6,298 nt of DNA from an uncultured Sutterella sp. (lineage in GTDB: Bacteria > Pseudomonadota > Gammaproteobacteria > Burkholderiales > Burkholderiaceae_F): the NCBI GenBank assembly GCA_900553105.1, contig USCE01000080.1, forward strand, positions 1 to 6,298. Direction: 5' to 3'. Under the pieces are notes generated by a model. It did no database searches, had not been told where the DNA came from, and saw nothing but the letters and a program-made list of their open reading frames with translations. The position numbers were made by a program, and so were the translations under genes. Positions 5,479 to 6,298 of the stretch are shown piece by piece. Numbering within the stretch: the first letter of the stretch is position 1; each line of letters opens with the position of its first letter.

Positions 5479-6144
5479 ATGGCAGAAATGGACGATTTTT
5501 TCTACATTATTCAGAAATATGTTGAAAGTAAAGCTCTTGAACCGGGTGCCAAATTGGAAAACGAAACGGTTCTAGCTGAAAAATTTGGCGTTACACGCTA
5601 TCGAGTTCGTCAAGCTCTGGAACGGTTGCGCCAAATGGGAATACTGGATCGAGTTAAGCGACGGGGTAGTGTGATAAAAAATATTAATCAACACGACTTA
5701 TCCACTAATTTGTCTATGCAAATGCATGTCGCTGGTTTTAATGAGGAAGAATACCATGAGGCTCGTTCAATTTTGGAGTGTGCCATTATCCCTTTAATTT
5801 GCAAAAGACGAACTCCTGCCCTTATCGGCTCCCTTACTGATGAAATCAATGCAATTAGAGCTTCTTCACTAGATCCACAATCTGCCGACGAACACTTGCG
5901 CTCATTTCACTTAAAACTCATTCAAGGTTGTGGTAACCGAGTTCTTCAAACGTTCTCTTCGGTCGTCATTCGCTATTTTGCCTCTACACACTATTTAGTT
6001 GCTAATGCTCCTGCCACGTACTTTATGGAAGTTGCAGACCAACTCCAAGATGTGGTCAATGCAGTACAAAATAACAATCCCAAAAAGGCGTATCGTCTAT
6101 TAGACAACTATCTAAAGAAACAAACACCTAATTTTGATAACTAA
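5479..6144 (+). CDS. GntR-family transcriptional regulator, FadR/FCD subfamily
   Basis: A 221-residue DNA-binding protein. The winged helix (about 5-68) shows LEPGAKLENETVLAEKFGV (20-38) and TRYRVRQALERLRQMGIL (39-56), the typical GntR recognition helix region, then the wing RRGSVI (61-66). The ligand domain (about 90-215) starts with the FCD hallmark EARSILE (94-100) and keeps FH (143-144) and GN (152-153). Of the usual metal-binding set only His144 is present; by alignment Leu140, Leu189 and Tyr211 stand at the Asp and the two later His positions, so it may bind its effector without metal. AAGGT at 5468-5472 supports ATG 5479; a longer in-frame TTG start at 5380 would run through the hairpin and promoter. 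It is the likely local repressor of the operon, with an operon substrate or product as effector (inference). Confidence 0.9.
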   Translation: MAEMDDFFYIIQKYVESKALEPGAKLENETVLAEKFGVTRYRVRQALERLRQMGILDRVKRRGSVIKNINQHDLSTNLSMQMHVAGFNEEEYHEARSILECAIIPLICKRRTPALIGSLTDEINAIRASSLDPQSADEHLRSFHLKLIQGCGNRVLQTFSSVVIRYFASTHYLVANAPATYFMEVADQLQDVVNAVQNNNPKKAYRLLDNYLKKQTPNFDN

Positions 6145-6298
6145 AAATTGTGCTTCGCCTGACAATTACTGGCCCTGGCAATGAACTCTCGGCGCAACTT
6201 GTAGAGATAGTAGCCACACACAAGTGAAGCCAGAACTTCGGAGGCAGCAGGCACGGCCTGAAGGCCTATCAGGCCGAGGCTATACGGTAACAAAACTG
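6141..6298 (-). CDS. C-terminal fragment of a MATE-like multidrug/metabolite membrane transporter (partial)
   Basis: The minus strand is open from the window edge to a TAG at 6143-6141, giving 51 residues; the first whole codon is at 6296-6294. The peptide starts VLLPYSLGLIGLQAVPAASE, continues as a hydrophobic helix (VLASLVCGYYLY) and ends in a basic tail (KLRREFIARA). This matches the usual end of MATE-family exporters, where LP-x3-GL-x-G is followed by a P/SE-type turn, the twelfth helix and a basic tail. Base composition here is richer in GC than the non-coding gaps, as expected of coding sequence. The gene converges on the GntR gene and their stop codons overlap by two bases. Family call is tentative because only the last helix is visible; the reading as a real membrane-protein end is firmer. 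Confidence 0.55.
   Translation of the reverse strand, partial: VLLPYSLGLIGLQAVPAASEVLASLVCGYYLYKLRREFIARASNCQAKHNF

Noticed and set aside
6144..6167. Weak minus-strand terminator from AATTGT / ACAATT followed by T residues
   Set aside because: The stem is only six AT-rich pairs with a 10-base loop, too weak to claim, and it overlaps the last codons of the minus-strand gene.
6255..6275. Inverted repeat GGCCTGA / TCAGGCC with a 7-base loop
   Set aside because: It lies inside the coding frame of the minus-strand membrane protein, without a T-run or other sign of function.
26..6298. CRISPR array, tRNA, rRNA or insertion sequence
   Set aside because: No regularly spaced repeats, cloverleaf, ribosomal segment or transposase reading frame was seen on either strand.

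Overview
The window looks like a piece of a gut-type Gram-negative genome, assembled as a contig: bases 1-25 match the end of the Illumina Nextera (Tn5 mosaic-end) adapter, so real sequence starts at about base 26. Moderate-to-low GC, a DcuA/DcuB-type anaerobic C4-dicarboxylate carrier, a MmgE/PrpD protein and a FadR-type GntR regulator fit an anaerobic proteobacterium, perhaps a gut Burkholderiales such as Sutterellaceae. That assignment is an impression from gene content, not a demonstrated placement.

Layout. Bases 26-172 hold a strong promoter whose perfect -35 (TTGACA) lies in the centre of an 18-bp perfect inverted repeat. A near-identical second inverted repeat covers the predicted start of transcription. 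Four genes follow on the plus strand: an argininosuccinate lyase-like enzyme (173-1564), an EamA/DMT exporter or importer (1625-2545), a DcuA/DcuB-family carrier (2557-3882) and a MmgE/PrpD-family protein (3947-5356). Two gaps in this series carry strong RNA hairpins just before the next ribosome binding site. A terminator-like hairpin follows the MmgE/PrpD gene. Then comes a GntR/FCD regulator (5479-6144) with its own promoter and palindromes. Its stop codon overlaps the stop codon of a convergent, truncated minus-strand gene (6141-6298) that reads as the C-terminal end of a MATE-like membrane protein and is too short for ordinary ORF calling.

How the parts may work together. The lyase keeps the fumarate-forming chemistry of its superfamily but has changed two of the positions that hold the arginine part of argininosuccinate. 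A MmgE/PrpD protein next to an aspartase/fumarase-superfamily lyase recalls the iminodisuccinate epimerase plus C-N lyase pair known from aminopolycarboxylate-degrading bacteria. With a Dcu carrier alongside, the best reading is a locally controlled catabolic module. It would import an N-substituted aspartate (N-dicarboxyethyl compound), correct its stereochemistry, split off fumarate, and exchange the resulting C4 acid or succinate across the membrane, possibly feeding fumarate respiration. The substrate is not known, and a canonical arginine-biosynthesis ArgH remains the main alternative for the first gene alone.
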